Positions 25,901 through 36,965 of a DNA stretch of 64,000 nucleotides are shown piece by piece. Origin of the DNA: Escallonia rubra. Taxonomy: Eukaryota; Streptophyta; Magnoliopsida; Escalloniales; Escalloniaceae. The notes under the pieces are model-generated. The model saw only the letters and a program-made list of their open reading frames with translations, searched no databases and was not told where the DNA came from. The stretch covers positions 116,001 to 180,000 of the forward strand of contig JAVXUO010000397.1 in assembly GCA_033065855.1 (NCBI GenBank), read 5' to 3'. Positions within the stretch are counted from its first letter, which is position 1. Each line of letters begins with the position of its first letter. Made by a program: the position numbers and the translations under genes.

Positions 25901-28624
25901 CCCTGTAAAACATGCCATATCACTAGCTGTTAATTTGAGTGGTATACTCATGTGGGAAAAGGTTCTTGGAGCAAGTAGCAGTTGGAGCATAAAGTTCAAT
26001 TTATTTATCGAAAAGATCAAAAAATGTTTACCGATTTGTTTTACTATTATCAGTAGTGCGAACTTGCAGGAGAAAATCTTTATGATTCAGCCATAAGCCT
26101 CCGCATACCTGATCTTCCAGCTTTTGCATTGGAGTGTCTTCCGAACCGCGACTCATTAATCTATGGAGACCTATATGGGATTGGACATGAAGCGGCAACC
26201 ATCTTTCGAGGAACGCTCCGCTACGAAGGCATGATATCTGCTTAGGGTCTATCTTATGCTATTCTCATGATAAAACAATTTGAAGTTTTAAATATTGTTA
26301 AACAGAATGTTACATAGAAAATGTACTTCATAACAGGGTTTCTGGTGGAGCTTAGAACCGAAACCAAAAAACAAGGAACAAAAGGTTACAAAAAGTTCTC
26401 AAGAAAGAAAAATGTTGAAAACGTTGTGGGAGAAAGCCTTAATATTGGCCTCCCTGAATTCTTATAAACCTGAACTTCGAAAGGAAGCAGGCATCTGAAA
26501 TTTATGCTTTGGTAATCTAAGCAGGTTTTGGCAAAATAATGGGAACACTGTCAAGAATTGGTTTCTTCAATACGGAAGCTCATCCGATTCTTAAAGGTGG
26601 AGAAAGGCTCACGTATGCAACATTCCTACTAGAACTTCTCAAAGTAAATCGCAAGAACTTAAATGAACCCATGATGGGAGAGAAGGACATTGCGGAACAG
26701 ATTATTGTACTTGGATTTTGTGAAGAGCGAGGAACTGCAGTAAAGACAGCTAAAACAATTATGTATGCTAAAACGATATTTATGACATTTCAATTTGGCT
26801 GCAGATACTCTTATTTTGCTGACGATGACTCATTTAGTTGCTCAACTTTTTTCCAATCACGCTTTAGATATTTGGGATTTCATGAGCCGGTTGAAATACC
26901 TTTATCCTACCAAACTGCGTTTGAGGTTACCTGCCATCGCATGGAAGAAAGATTAGCCTACTCCAGCACAGAGCAGGTATCGTCTAATCTGTACATTCTT
27001 TGAACCATATAATCATCCTGTAAAGCTCTAGTTTATCCTGTTTAATAGTCTTTTTTTATCCATTATTCTGCTTCCTCGTCATTTCTACCAGTTAACTTTT
27101 AATGACTATTTGTGACACTGCTTTTCGTGAAACATAAAGCTTACTGAGTTGAAAAGTTGGCTTATGTCAATTTCCATACCCTTCTTACAAAATTTCCCTC
27201 ATTTATTGCAGAAATTCATATGCATCGGCATCCAATTCAAATGACACCTTTAGTTCACCCCACCCCACATGCGGAACTTTGGAATTTGTTTATGTAGTTT
27301 AGTTTCTTCTTGTGCTGATTGTAGCCTAACGTCGTCTTCGTCGTTATGGCTCTTGCATTTTCATCTGCTGTTAATTCATTGCATCCAAAGCTTAAGCAAC
27401 GCATCTTTTGTATTTGGCTAGCTGCTTTTGAAGGCTTGTATAGTTTATTTCACGCATTTTAGTAAACATAGTTGCACTTTAGAACCTTTCAACTTTGAGT
27501 CTGCTTAGTTCCCTTCTCGCTTCACAAGAAAAGAATATGGATGAACACAGAATTGTTCCTCTTTATAAGATGGACCTGACTCTTAAAAAAGAGGTTTCTT
27601 GTGAATATACAACTTACTTGAAAAGCAATAGCCAAGGCATTCTTAAATACATGTATTAGATACCATCGTCAAGTATGTAACTTACAAACACCAGCAGCAC
27701 CATCCCTAACCCCAAGTAAGTAAACATCAGAGTAAGCTGCAATCGTGCAGTAACTTTTAGCAACATGTGTATTTCCAAAACAAAAAAAACATATATATAT
27801 TGAACTTCACCAGAGCTACATGGGTCATAAATCACCCGCTGGGCAGTAAGTGAGCCCTTTGTGTCACAGTAATACTGAAATGAGGGAGCATAAGGTGCAG
27901 ATAGAATATGTTGATTCCTTCATTAACCAAGCAACCTGCAGCATTGTCTGTTCCTGATTGTTTGTGGCATAGAGCTTGAAGTTGACTATTGAGCTCATAT
28001 AGGTCTAGGTCTTCATTTAAGCCAGCAATGTGGTAACGTTTCAGGATATGGTGCTTTTGCACCATGAAGTGGAGGTAGATTTCCCAGATGGCCGACCTGT
28101 GGAAAACCATCATGCCACTTTACTGGAATTTGGGAGGACTAAAAATGGAAAAACAACCACAGCCATGGCTCTGACTGTTGGAATTCCGGCAGCAATTGGA
28201 GCGTTGGTGAGTACGTGTTAATTTTTTTATTACCACACCGATCTGGAATAATTGCTAAAATTGCTTTTTTTTTTCTTTTTCTTTTTTTGATGTCCTCAGC
28301 TCTTACTTGGAAATAAGATAAATACAAGAGGAGTGTTAAGGCCTGTTGATCCAGATGTGTATGTGCCAGGTAATTCTACTTCACGTCTCTGGTAGTGTTG
28401 TAAAAACACCAGCATACAAATGGTAAGCATGGCACACAAGGTAGACTCCATCTGAGGAGTCTCTTATTACCGCGGTGAAGGCGACTGCCCCGAGGCCTAG
28501 TGTGCCCTTAGGGACTGAGCTGCACTTAATACATATAGTTGAGCTATGCGTTGTTTTTTGTGGCTTTGCAGCACTGGATATATTACAGGCTTATGGTTTG
28601 AAGCTGTTGGAGAAGATCGAGTAA
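10926..28624 (+). CDS. LKR/SDH: Lysine-ketoglutarate reductase / saccharopine dehydrogenase, bifunctional
   Basis: This bifunctional enzyme carries out the first two steps of lysine breakdown in the cytosol: lysine plus 2-oxoglutarate to saccharopine (LKR), then saccharopine to aminoadipate semialdehyde plus glutamate (SDH). The spliced reading frame is 3201 nt (1066 aa), close to the roughly 1064 aa of the Arabidopsis enzyme. The LKR half runs from about residue 15 ([19 protein letters not shown]) to about 460 (IPRML). A linker follows to about 585. The SDH half begins at about 590 with the dinucleotide-binding motif LGAGRVC and ends [15 protein letters not shown]. The SDH half includes [24 protein letters not shown] and GIPAAIG. 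The first ATG of the exon is used; a second in-frame ATG lies 12 codons later. Every junction keeps frame, and no premature stop was seen, so the gene is probably functional. Confidence 0.96.
12822..12847. repeat. Poly-C run followed by GCGCGCG
   Basis: Nineteen or so consecutive C residues pass into alternating GC inside LKR/SDH intron 5. Such a run is uncommon in AT-rich plant introns, and its exact length is prone to sequencing error. Confidence 0.85.
13595..13850. repeat. Unidentified dispersed repeat bounded by AGCTTAAGCTGTTAG
   Basis: AGCTTAAGCTGTTAG occurs near 13601 and again near 13832 in direct orientation, within LKR/SDH intron 6. A related AAAGCTTAAGCTTCTAG stands near 14940 in intron 7. 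The block looks like a dispersed repeat, but I could not assign a class or find a target duplication. Confidence 0.35.
21622..21966. mobile_element. hAT-type MITE in LKR/SDH intron 14
   Basis: The insert is 345 bp with a perfect 17-bp terminal inverted repeat (CTATGTTACATGGACTC at the left, its complement at the right). It is flanked by an 8-bp direct duplication ATCCAGAA. An 8-bp duplication is characteristic of hAT elements. It contains no coding sequence and lies well clear of the splice sites. Confidence 0.85.
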
Positions 28625-29023
28625 CTTGGAATCTGTTCTTTTCTCACTGTATAGCTGGAAGTTTCAAACATAGGGAATATGTTTATAGAAACGACGACCA
28701 GTGATGCATGTAATGTAGAGAGTATCCAGCAACTAAACCGCCAAACTTGCGGATTTCTGTATGCTACATAGTTGGACTGAAATACTAATGCGATTGTATT
28801 GACAGGGATGGCATGCAGTTGGAGAACATTAAAAAGGCCTTTGCATTTGCCAATAGGCAATATCCTTTATAAGTAGGACCACAACCAAAGGATACCGTGT
28901 CCTGGTCACAAATTAAATCAAAGGACAGTAGCGATATTGACCATCATTGCAAAATATATGCTTTTTATTTTGGTGCAAAATATATGCTTTTGCAGCTCGA
29001 ACAGTAGGCGTGTTGAAGTTGTG
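28625..29023 (+). other. 3' flank of LKR/SDH
   Basis: This should contain the 3' UTR and polyadenylation site. No perfect AATAAA was picked out with confidence. The LINE insertion begins just beyond. Confidence 0.4.
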
Positions 29024-29028
29024 TATTC

Positions 29029-29791
29029 TTTTTTTTTTTTGGTTAATAAGAGAATTTCATAGATAACGGAAATAAGTATCAGGCTTTAAGGCCATACAAA
29101 ATGGTTACATATCAGTACACAGTTCAACTATATTTGCCTGCAAACTATTACTGTACACTACACATATCTATGAATAGATCATCAGAAAATAAAAGATATA
29201 GGTTATCTCCAAAATTTGTCATCAATCTAATCTTGGTAGACTGTAGTACAGGCTTGACAAGCAAAAGTAGCGAGGGAACGTGCTTCCTTCAAAAGATGGG
29301 GATCCGCACTGTCAATACTAAAGTGATGATAATCGGTTACAATATTGTAAAACTCATAGATGATGGGTACCACCGTATCTAATATATCCTCAGAACCTGT
29401 CATCTGGTTAAGGAGAAAACAAGACTCAGCTAGAACCTTAATATGTAAAAAAATTGGTTTAAGAGCCCGTGAATATGCTATAAGAAGACAATGAGCTAAA
29501 GCAGTATAATTGTCAGACGAGAGTGTTGAGAAAGCCGCTTAACCGCATCTAGAGTTATTTGAATAACAAGTTAAACCAATACCTGCCCGATGTGAAGATT
29601 TTAAACAAGAGCAAGACATAGGGTAGTTATGCACAAGGATTGGTTCTATATGGAAAGCCAAAAAATAGTGGTTATTTTTTGTTGGACTTTTGGGTTGTGG
29701 TAGAGAACGGGGAGAAGTGGGTATCTAACCCAGAACTAATGGTGTTTGTGAAGGTAAAGATTTGTGATATAATAACCCATGGGTTCAAAGG
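29029..29791 (-). mobile_element. L1-type LINE, 3' part (RNase H-like end, 3' UTR, poly-A)
   Basis: On the - strand this piece ends in a poly-A tail (poly-T at 29029-29040). Upstream of a short 3' UTR it reads KSSHRAGIG, SSDNYTALAHCLLIAYSRA and EFYNIVTDYHHFS, matching the C-terminal RNase H-like region of plant L1-type LINEs. Stops and frameshifts show it is dead. The piece ends at 29791, where a solo LTR interrupts it. The other part of the same LINE lies at 47903-48592. Confidence 0.75.
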
Positions 29792-30858
29792 TGCGACACC
29801 CTCAACCCTGGTGACATCACGGGGTTGAGTTATCGATCATAATCACATTCAAAATTCTGTGCTGAATACAGAGCAACTACATCATCATACTCATACATCA
29901 TTAATAGACGCTTCAAAATGCGTCCTTACAAAAAACTTTCTTATAAACATACATCATACTGTAGCGGAAGACTTTCAGGTCTTTTAACAATATTAATGTT
30001 TACAACCTAATATACGACTGTGGTCGTAGGACTCTTATCAACCTATCTCGCAACTCAATCTTTATTCCACCATTCCTAGCTGGTCTTACCTCACACAACT
30101 GCTCCCCTTCCTCAACTTTTCTAACTTGTTTCTTTTTCCTTTCTAGAAGGTTTTCCTTGATCAACCTTATATCCTGCACAATACAACATAAGGAATAAGC
30201 GCTGTTAGGATCAAGCGCTTACCACTGCACCAAAATCAATTGTTGTTAGTAAGGGCGCAACTTTATTTCCTTATAGTCCTGGCACAGCAGCCAGCGCACA
30301 CGGTTGAGTACATAAGGGAGTAGATGGACGCGGCCAACCTCCGATCTGCCAACAATCCCTTCCCTAGATACACTCCAGGGGACGCGAACCCGTGACCTGC
30401 TCTGATACCAATTGTTAGGATCAAGCGCTTACCACTGCACCAAAAGCAATTGCTATTAGTAAGGGCGCAACTTTATTTTCTTATAGTCCTGGCACAGCAG
30501 TCAGCGCATGGTTATTCAAGTACTTTTATTTTCTTGTTTGAATGCCCTTGTTAGCTATATTGATTATCCATGGATGGATACGTATGTTGATCACTTTCAC
30601 ACACACCCTTGATCTTTTTAAATGATGTCAAAAGGGGGAGAAAAATATTGTTGATTCATACTTGTGTGAATTTGATATGAGCATATATTATTTGAGATAG
30701 GGGGAGCTTATATTGCTTAAGATAGGGGGAGCTTATCGTCATGATTCTTCTTTTAACCCCTTATGGTTTATAATTGATATTGTCATGCTTCTTTGCGTTT
30801 ATTATCTTATATATCTCATATTATTTGAATCAATGTTTGTCATCATAAAAAAAGGGGA

Positions 30859-31938
30859 GATTGTTAACCTTACGGTTGATTAACCTAGGATTATATTTGG
30901 TTTTGATGATAACTAACATTGATGTTTATGTTGTCTAACATGCATTGAGTTGATGAAGCAATATGAACAATCTCATACTCATGCAAACGGACTATTAGAC
31001 GAGCAACATGTTCAAAGACTCTCAACGGAACGCATCAAAGAAGAAATTCGTCGATTGAATTTTACAAAGCTTTTATTTCCTTCTTTGTAAACTAGACATA
31101 GAGAGTTGATCGTATCGATGACTGTATACCTAGAACTTGCCCATAGGTTTCCCTTGCATGCATAAAAGTTTTTCATTCTTTGAAAACAAGGAAACTGCAT
31201 TTTCAGGAATGCAGTCGACTGCATTGGAATGCAGTCAACTGCAAGTTGGGCAGTGAGGTATTACAGTCGACTGCATTCTAATGCAGTCGACTGCAATACT
31301 TCCAGTAGCCTATTACAGTCGACTGCATTGGAATACAGTCGACTGTAAGTTGGAAATTTTGAATTTCCAACGGCTACTTTGGGAATACAGTCGACTGCAA
31401 TGGCACAATGCAGTCGACTGCGTTTACTGTTTGGCGCATTTAATGCTCTACCTAACTCCAAACTGTCATATTAATTCTCAATCCTATAAATACTCATCTT
31501 GGACATAGTTTTGATTCATCAATTGCATTCAAAGCTCTCTTATCTTTCATATTCTCAAAGATCAAAGCAATTGTTCAATCTCTCTTGGTTTTCATTATTT
31601 TCTCATCCATTTCAAGAGAGCATTTATTGTGAGCTTACATTTGAAAGATATACACTTCCATAAGTCATCATACACGCATCTCTCTTGTTCTAGAGCTTAA
31701 ACTTGTACTCATCTATTTCTTGAGAGTGAATCTTTGTACACAATTCTTCATCTAAAGTTTCTTGTATCAAAGCTTGGGGAAGGGATTATTGGCAGATCAG
31801 AGGTTGGCCGCGTCCATCTACTCCCTTGTGTACTTGACCGTGTGCGCTGGCTACTGTGCCAGGACTATAATGAAATAAAGTTGCGCCCTTACTAACAACA
31901 ATTGCTTTTGGTGTAGTGGTAAGCACTTGATCCTAACA
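30859..31938 (+). repeat. SIRE/Maximus-like Ty1 LTR
   Basis: The LTR begins TGTTAACCTTACGG right after an AAAAAAAGGGGAGAT purine tract and ends TGATCCTAACA at 31938, where ATTGGTATCAGAGC (initiator Met-tRNA primer site) follows. Upstream (30600-30857) lies a GGGGGAG-rich stretch typical of the 3' end of SIRE/Maximus copia elements. The LTR thus has a purine tract on its left and a primer site on its right, so it stands between two internal regions. It includes a cluster of GCAGTCGACTGC palindromes. Confidence 0.65.
31205..31430. repeat. Cluster of GCAGTCGACTGC palindromes
   Basis: At least eight copies or near copies of the 12-bp palindrome GCAGTCGACTGC (some with A or T for an outer base) lie within about 220 bp of the SIRE-like LTR. 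Confidence 0.85.
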
Positions 31939-32148
31939 ATTGGTATCAGAGCAGGTCACGGGTTCGAATCCCCCGGGGTGTATCTGAGGAAGGGATTGTT
32001 GGCAGATCGGAGGTTGGCCGTGTCCATCTACTCCCTTGTGTACTCGACCGTGTGCGCTGGCTGCTGTGCCAAGACTATAAGGAAATAAGGTTGCTCCCTT
32101 ACTAACAACAATTGCTTTTGGTGCAGTGGTAAGCGTTTGATCCTAACA
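31787..32148 (+). repeat. Two 152-bp LTR-end units separated by a primer-binding motif
   Basis: Units at 31787-31938 and 31997-32148 are each 152 bp and nearly identical. The first is followed by ATTGGTATCAGAGCAGG. Opposite-strand counterparts lie at 30203-30354 and, partly, from 30413 to about 30510. The layout resembles a TRIM, but the upstream similarity extends a few bases past the unit. Confidence 0.7.
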
Positions 32149-34688
32149 AGCGCAAATTGCCCAGTAAAGACAACACGAGGAGTATCGTGTACAAATGATT
32201 CAAGAGACTCGGAAGAATAATAATCATCTGAACGATAGAAATGAATCAAGAGTTCCAATAAGTTTTTGACATCAGCATAATTGTCAAACGGTAATTTTTC
32301 TTTCGTTAGACTGAGCGGCTTTAAGGCCCAACAGAACAGCATTACTGCCACATCCTCATGGACTGGACTAACTGACCATGCAAGTGAATCCGAAATCCAA
32401 GGTCATAAAGATAAACATCATTGAAATACAAATCATTAAAATCATCAACATCAAAAGAAAATCAAATGCAATGCACATGGACACGACGAACAGGACTCGA
32501 CCAGACACGAAAGACTCTGCTCGAGCGACATTCATCCTCTTTGGCCAGTGATCATAATTCATAGGCCATCCTCCTTATATTGATGTCCCATGTTACGAGA
32601 TGTTCATCTCAGTCTCAAGTAAATAGAAGAGACACTGTCAACAAGTAGGGAACTCATTTGGAGTGCTTTCCCTAACCACGTTACAGCCAGGCAAGATTTC
32701 ATCAACGGGGCGGACTAAGGGAAAATTTATTTCACCTTATGTCCTCAACAACATAGCCCAGCAAGGAATACCGGATCAGAAGATCAACCGGTGTTCAGAC
32801 CTAACAACAAGAGTTCAACGTGACATCATCAACAGGGCGAACTTGGGAGAAGACTATCGCAAGCCCTCAACAACGTTCTTACATAAGAGAAATGTCGGTG
32901 ATCAATAAGTGCCGACATTTCACAACAAAAACGCAACGATCTCTACAGCATTATCATCAACGATAGGGCGGACTCGGGAGAAGTTACCACAAGTCCTCAA
33001 TGTTGTTCTCAAAGAGAAGAGATATCGGCTATCAATAATTGTCGGCATCTCACAACCACCACACAACAACCCTTACACAACATTATCATCAACTTCAGGT
33101 ATGCTAATCGAATCGAATCATAGCATACTAGGACACACATTATTCTCGCTAAATTCCATCAAAAGGGCTGACTAAGGGAATTTATTATACCCTAAGTCCT
33201 CAACAACACAATTAAAATAGGCATATACCGGTCACAATGACTACCGGTGTCCAATCATAACGACAAAAATTCAACAATGTGTCATCAACATGGCATGAAT
33301 CGAACAATGAATTAGCATATCAGAACTGCATTGTCCTTACCTGATTGACTTATAGCCGAAGTAACTCGCAAACTCTGATCGCAACGATCTGCATCACCTA
33401 GTCAAATCATATCATGCTCGTTAGTCATGATTCAACATATACGCACTCCTTATTCTACCCCTTCCCATTTAATCATTTATAGCGTCTTATGACAACTTGT
33501 TAATCCGGTCCAATAACTGGATCTTTAACCTAGCTTACCAACGCATTAGCAATGGCCACTATTTCATTATTTCAACATATTAACACCATTCTTCACTTCC
33601 CACCGCTCTGAACACTAAATTACATGCGTTCCTTAAAAATTGGCGTCACCATGGCAAATTACCAAAATATCTGATGGCCGCTACACCACCAACACCCCAA
33701 ATCTGCTTCAAAACAACCTTTTAGGTGTTTTACATCCCTTCTTGGACTAACAAGTCCTTGGAAAATTTTACCGAAAAAATTACCAAAATACCGCCCTCAG
33801 GGTGGCAAATTACCAAAAAGCCCCATGGGAGTTTTCGATAGCAGAAAAATCCCAAAATCACTTTAAAACGCTATTTCAAGCATGCCGAAATCATTTTTGA
33901 GCTAAAACATATTTTACAATTTTTTTGCCCAAAAAATCTCGAACCGGTGTCCGGACCGAGCGCTTAAAAGCCCGTTCGGCCAAAAATAGCTAACGACTTC
34001 GGAATGACCCGAAATCTTGGGAAATGTAACTTCTCAGCATCCTAAGGTCCCCATAAAATTTTGACGCAAAACCGCGTTCTTTTGATATTTTAAATTTCAC
34101 TGTAAAGTTTCAAACTCACCACATTCGTTAACCCCCTTCCCGACCTCGGAAAATTCTGAAATATTTCTACGATGTAGGTCTCTTAAAAATAATTGAGGTA
34201 TCTTTTTTCCACTTTGGCTAAATCTGGTTCTAGCTATTTTTAAAAATTCGGATTAGAACCTGCTTGTTAAGGTTTCACTTTTAGCGACCATTACATCTAC
34301 TATTCAGATTATCACACACACTAACACACCTTAAACACACACACAGCCTTCTTCCTCCTTCAGCCGTGACACACCTGGGTATTTTCATCCCCAATCACGC
34401 ATGGTTCCACCATGTTTTATACCCTTAAACCACTTAAATTGCATTACACTACACTTGAGACCCCTAAATCCATTCGGTTAACACAAATTCACTTAATTAA
34501 ACACCCACAATTCAAATCGAACCCACCATGGATGAAGAACACCCACTGAAACACACACCCACGCACACTAAAATCAAACCCAATTCAAAACCCTAGTTCG
34601 TTTTCTCTTTCCTTGTTGATTTAGGGTCTTATGTTCATGATTTCCAACACAAATTCACCATGATTTCCTCATCCCATATCAAGCTCAT

Positions 34689-35131
34689 TGATATAACCGA
34701 AAATATCCCTCCAATCTACGAATGACACGTGGCAGGTGTGGTGCGTGGCCCATGTCGGCTCACTACTGATATGGCACTTACCATATCAGCCACCAGACAG
34801 AATTCTAAAGAAACTCTAACTCTATCAGCAAAGATCAATATGGGATCCTCCAGGATCCTAGTGAGATTCTGATTAGAGTTAATTGAAGCCCAATTCTAAA
34901 AGGATTCCTCTTGCCACCACTATATAAAGGGGGTCAAGCCCCCCAGGTAAGCCTAAGTTCACACACATACACATTGTGCAATATTGCTTTTCAAAGTTCT
35001 ACCTTGTTAGCTTTCTCTGACTTAAGCATCGGAGCGTTCCCCCGCCGGAACCCCACCCGGCGGTCACTCCGTGTTCTCTTTTGCATGCCTAAATTCTGGT
35101 GCTGTTCCCGATCCAGTTTCTAGCTGCAACA
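34689..35131 (+). repeat. 5' LTR of the Ty3 element
   Basis: It starts TGATATAACCGA and ends GCTGCAACA. A TATA box (CTATATAAAGG) is at about 34920-34929 and marks the likely transcription start some 30 bp on. The 443-bp length matches the 3' copy. Confidence 0.95.
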
Positions 35132-35153
35132 GATTGGCGCCATCCGTGGGACC
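35132..35153 (+). other. Primer-binding site of the Ty3 element
   Basis: TGGCGCCATCCGTGGGAC begins a few bases after the LTR. By recall it pairs best with the 3' end of a plant tRNA-Lys, with about three mismatches, so the tRNA identity is tentative. Confidence 0.6.
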
Positions 35154-35165
35154 CCTACAGGGAAC

Positions 35166-36965
35166 ATGGCTAATCATTCTTTTTCTGATGACTCTTCACA
35201 GAATCATCCCCAGAACCGTCATGCGCGAACTAGCGGCACTCGTCAACCAGGTCGTTCTCATGACCGACAATCGACCCCTTCACACCGTTCTTATGAAGAT
35301 GGTTACGTCAACGTAACATCTGCTACTCCCGAAGCAGAAACTAGACCTCAGAGAAACCGATCTCCAACGCCTACTCTGAAGAACGGTGACCTCCGCCATC
35401 ATCTAAACCGTCAGCTATTCAAAACACCACATGACAACCTCACAAAGGAAGTCCATGAACTGAAGGATGTTGTAAACACTCTTCAGCGAAAACTCGACGT
35501 GGCGATGGCTCCACTGTCCACTCACCATTCTCATCTTAACCCAAGCGACCTTCGTCTTCATCTCACCTCCAGATCAAGCTATGGCCGTAAATACAGATCA
35601 ACGGCTGATCCAACTTATAATCCAAGAGAGAAGAACGGAGATCACATGACCAGGAGTGGATCTTGCTATCGACGAGACCCATCAGTCGAAGGCAGTACCA
35701 ACCCCTCCCCTAAACGGGTCACCAGAGTTGAAACCCTTCAAAGATCTGTACCTAGAAAAAGAACGCCTGAGTTTTGTTCTCGAGAATGAGACTCCTGGAA
35801 GATGGTCCCTAGATATAACTCCCCAGAACGATCTCCCCTGAGGGGAAAATCTGGATATCCGTTATCCGAAATCATCAAAAAGGCAAAGCTACCTCCCAAT
35901 TTTCGCATGCCTCAATGTGACCTCTACGACGGAGCTGGAGATCCAGGAGAACATGTTTACCAGTTTCAAACGAATATGTTACTCCTCTAGGTTTCAGATG
36001 ATGTCATGTGCAGAGCCTTTCTTACTACTCTGAGAAAAGCTGCACATGCTTGGTTCAAGTCTCTACGACCAAGATCCATCTACTCCTTCAGCCAATTATC
36101 GGATCTCTTTCAAAAACACTTTGTAAGCAGTCGCTCCCGGAGAAAAAACTCGGCGAGTTTGCTAAACATCGTGCAAGAGAAAAACGAATCTTTGGCATAC
36201 TTCGTCGGACGATTCAACACAGCTACTTTGGAAATCGATAACTTGGACGAATCCGTAAAGTATACTGCCTTCCTGCGAGGCATCCGACCAACATCCAAGT
36301 TTGCATTCTCTGTAAACAAAAGTCCTCCAGGTAATATGAAAGCCCTTCTCAAAAAAGCCAACAAATATATTCAGGCTGAAGAATACCTGGAAACACACAA
36401 AGAACGACATGGAGAAGAGAAGAAACGATCTCGAGAGATAACTCCCCAAGGAGGCAAGCCAGCAAAGCAACCTAAGCGCGATGATCGATGTCCAAAAGAC
36501 CGGTTTGCTTCAGAAAACATGACACCTCTTAATGCAAAACCATCACAAATTTTACACGAGATCAAAGACAATAAAGCTCTCCAATGGCCAGACAAAATGA
36601 GATCCCGACCAAACAAGAGGAACAAAGATTTATGGTGTCACTTTCACAACGATCATGGTCACACAACTGATAATTGCGGGACGCTTAAACGAGAAATTGA
36701 GGCCCTTATCAAGCGTGGCCAGTTGAGAAAATTTGTAACTCCTAGAGAAGAAAGACAACAGACGCCTCCGGCCATAGAGGAAAGAGAAGATCGAGAAGAG
36801 AATGCGGGTACGATCAATACCATATCTGGGGGATTAGCAGCAGGAGGTTCATCAGGACAGGCTCGAAAAGCATACGCCAGAAAAGTGTGCATAACGAGTC
36901 AGTCCCCGAATAAGAAACAGAAGATAGTACCCGTAGCGGCGATCACCTTTTCCGATGAAGATTGA
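35166..36965 (+). pseudogene. gag of the Ty3 element, with in-frame stops
   Basis: Gag forms the particle that packages the element RNA. One frame runs from ATG 35166 and is broken by TGA at 35787-35789 and TAG at 35988-35990 but never shifted. The retrotransposon gag core lies at about 36000-36390 (AFLTTLRKAAHAWFKSL, SYF-like FVGRFNTATLEI). A basic stretch follows, then a zinc-knuckle-like WCHFHNDHGHTTDNC near 36633. TGA at 36963-36965 separates it from the protease, which stays in the same frame, so gag and pol were probably one reading frame. Confidence 0.88.

Larger units (their letters stand above)
10926..28624 (+). other. LKR/SDH: Exon map of LKR/SDH (24 coding exons)
   Basis: Coding exons placed by splice signals and family alignment: 10926-11210, 11287-11373, 11459-11588, 11699-11872, 12119-12201, 13222-13338, 14591-14666, 15955-16126, 16531-16627, 16743-16909, 18458-18515, 18686-18826, 19688-20035, 20648-20728, 23031-23096, 23926-24043, 24520-24649, 25443-25522, 26070-26228, 26525-26762, 26868-26976, 28045-28206, 28300-28369, 28572-28624. 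All introns are GT-AG except intron 19 (26229-26524), which starts with GC. Intron 20 (26763-26867) is 105 nt long and open in frame. Confidence 0.88.
30203..32148. mobile_element. Composite insertion with inverted LTR ends, TSD AGCGC
   Basis: The 1946-bp unit begins TGTTAGGATCAAGCGCTTAC and ends in the near-complement GTAAGCGTTTGATCCTAACA, and AGCGC lies directly outside both ends (30198-30202 and 32149-32153). Each end comprises a 152-bp unit, a spacer containing TGGTATCAGAGC (the primer-binding motif for initiator Met-tRNA), and a second, full or partial copy of the unit. The arms are in opposite orientation. The interior holds a SIRE-like 3' UTR, a purine tract and an LTR. A plain LTR element would show direct, not inverted, ends. 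Confidence 0.75.
29792..34688 (-). mobile_element. Long solo LTR (Ty3-like), main piece, itself split by inserts
   Basis: Read on the - strand, an LTR-like sequence starts TGTGATATTCCGG at 47897 and ends GGTGTCGCA at 29792, with AAAGG on both sides (29787-29791 and 47898-47902). Removing the two inserts leaves roughly 3.7 kb with no coding sequence. The text, with repeated 'cccctcaagtttccaaaattacattttgacccc'-type tracts in the 47.5-47.8 kb piece and ACCGGT-rich blocks here, resembles long chromovirus (Tekay-like) LTRs. The lineage is inference; the ends and duplication are seen. The composite at 30203-32148 sits inside this piece. Confidence 0.72.

Noticed and set aside
28379-28560. Possible repeat in LKR/SDH intron 23
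   Set aside because: GC-richer text around 28440-28510 hints at an insertion, but no ends could be defined.
36110-36892. - strand frames opposite gag
   Set aside because: They are shadows of the gag coding frame, with no domain and no splice evidence, unlike the antisense gene at 43471-45482.
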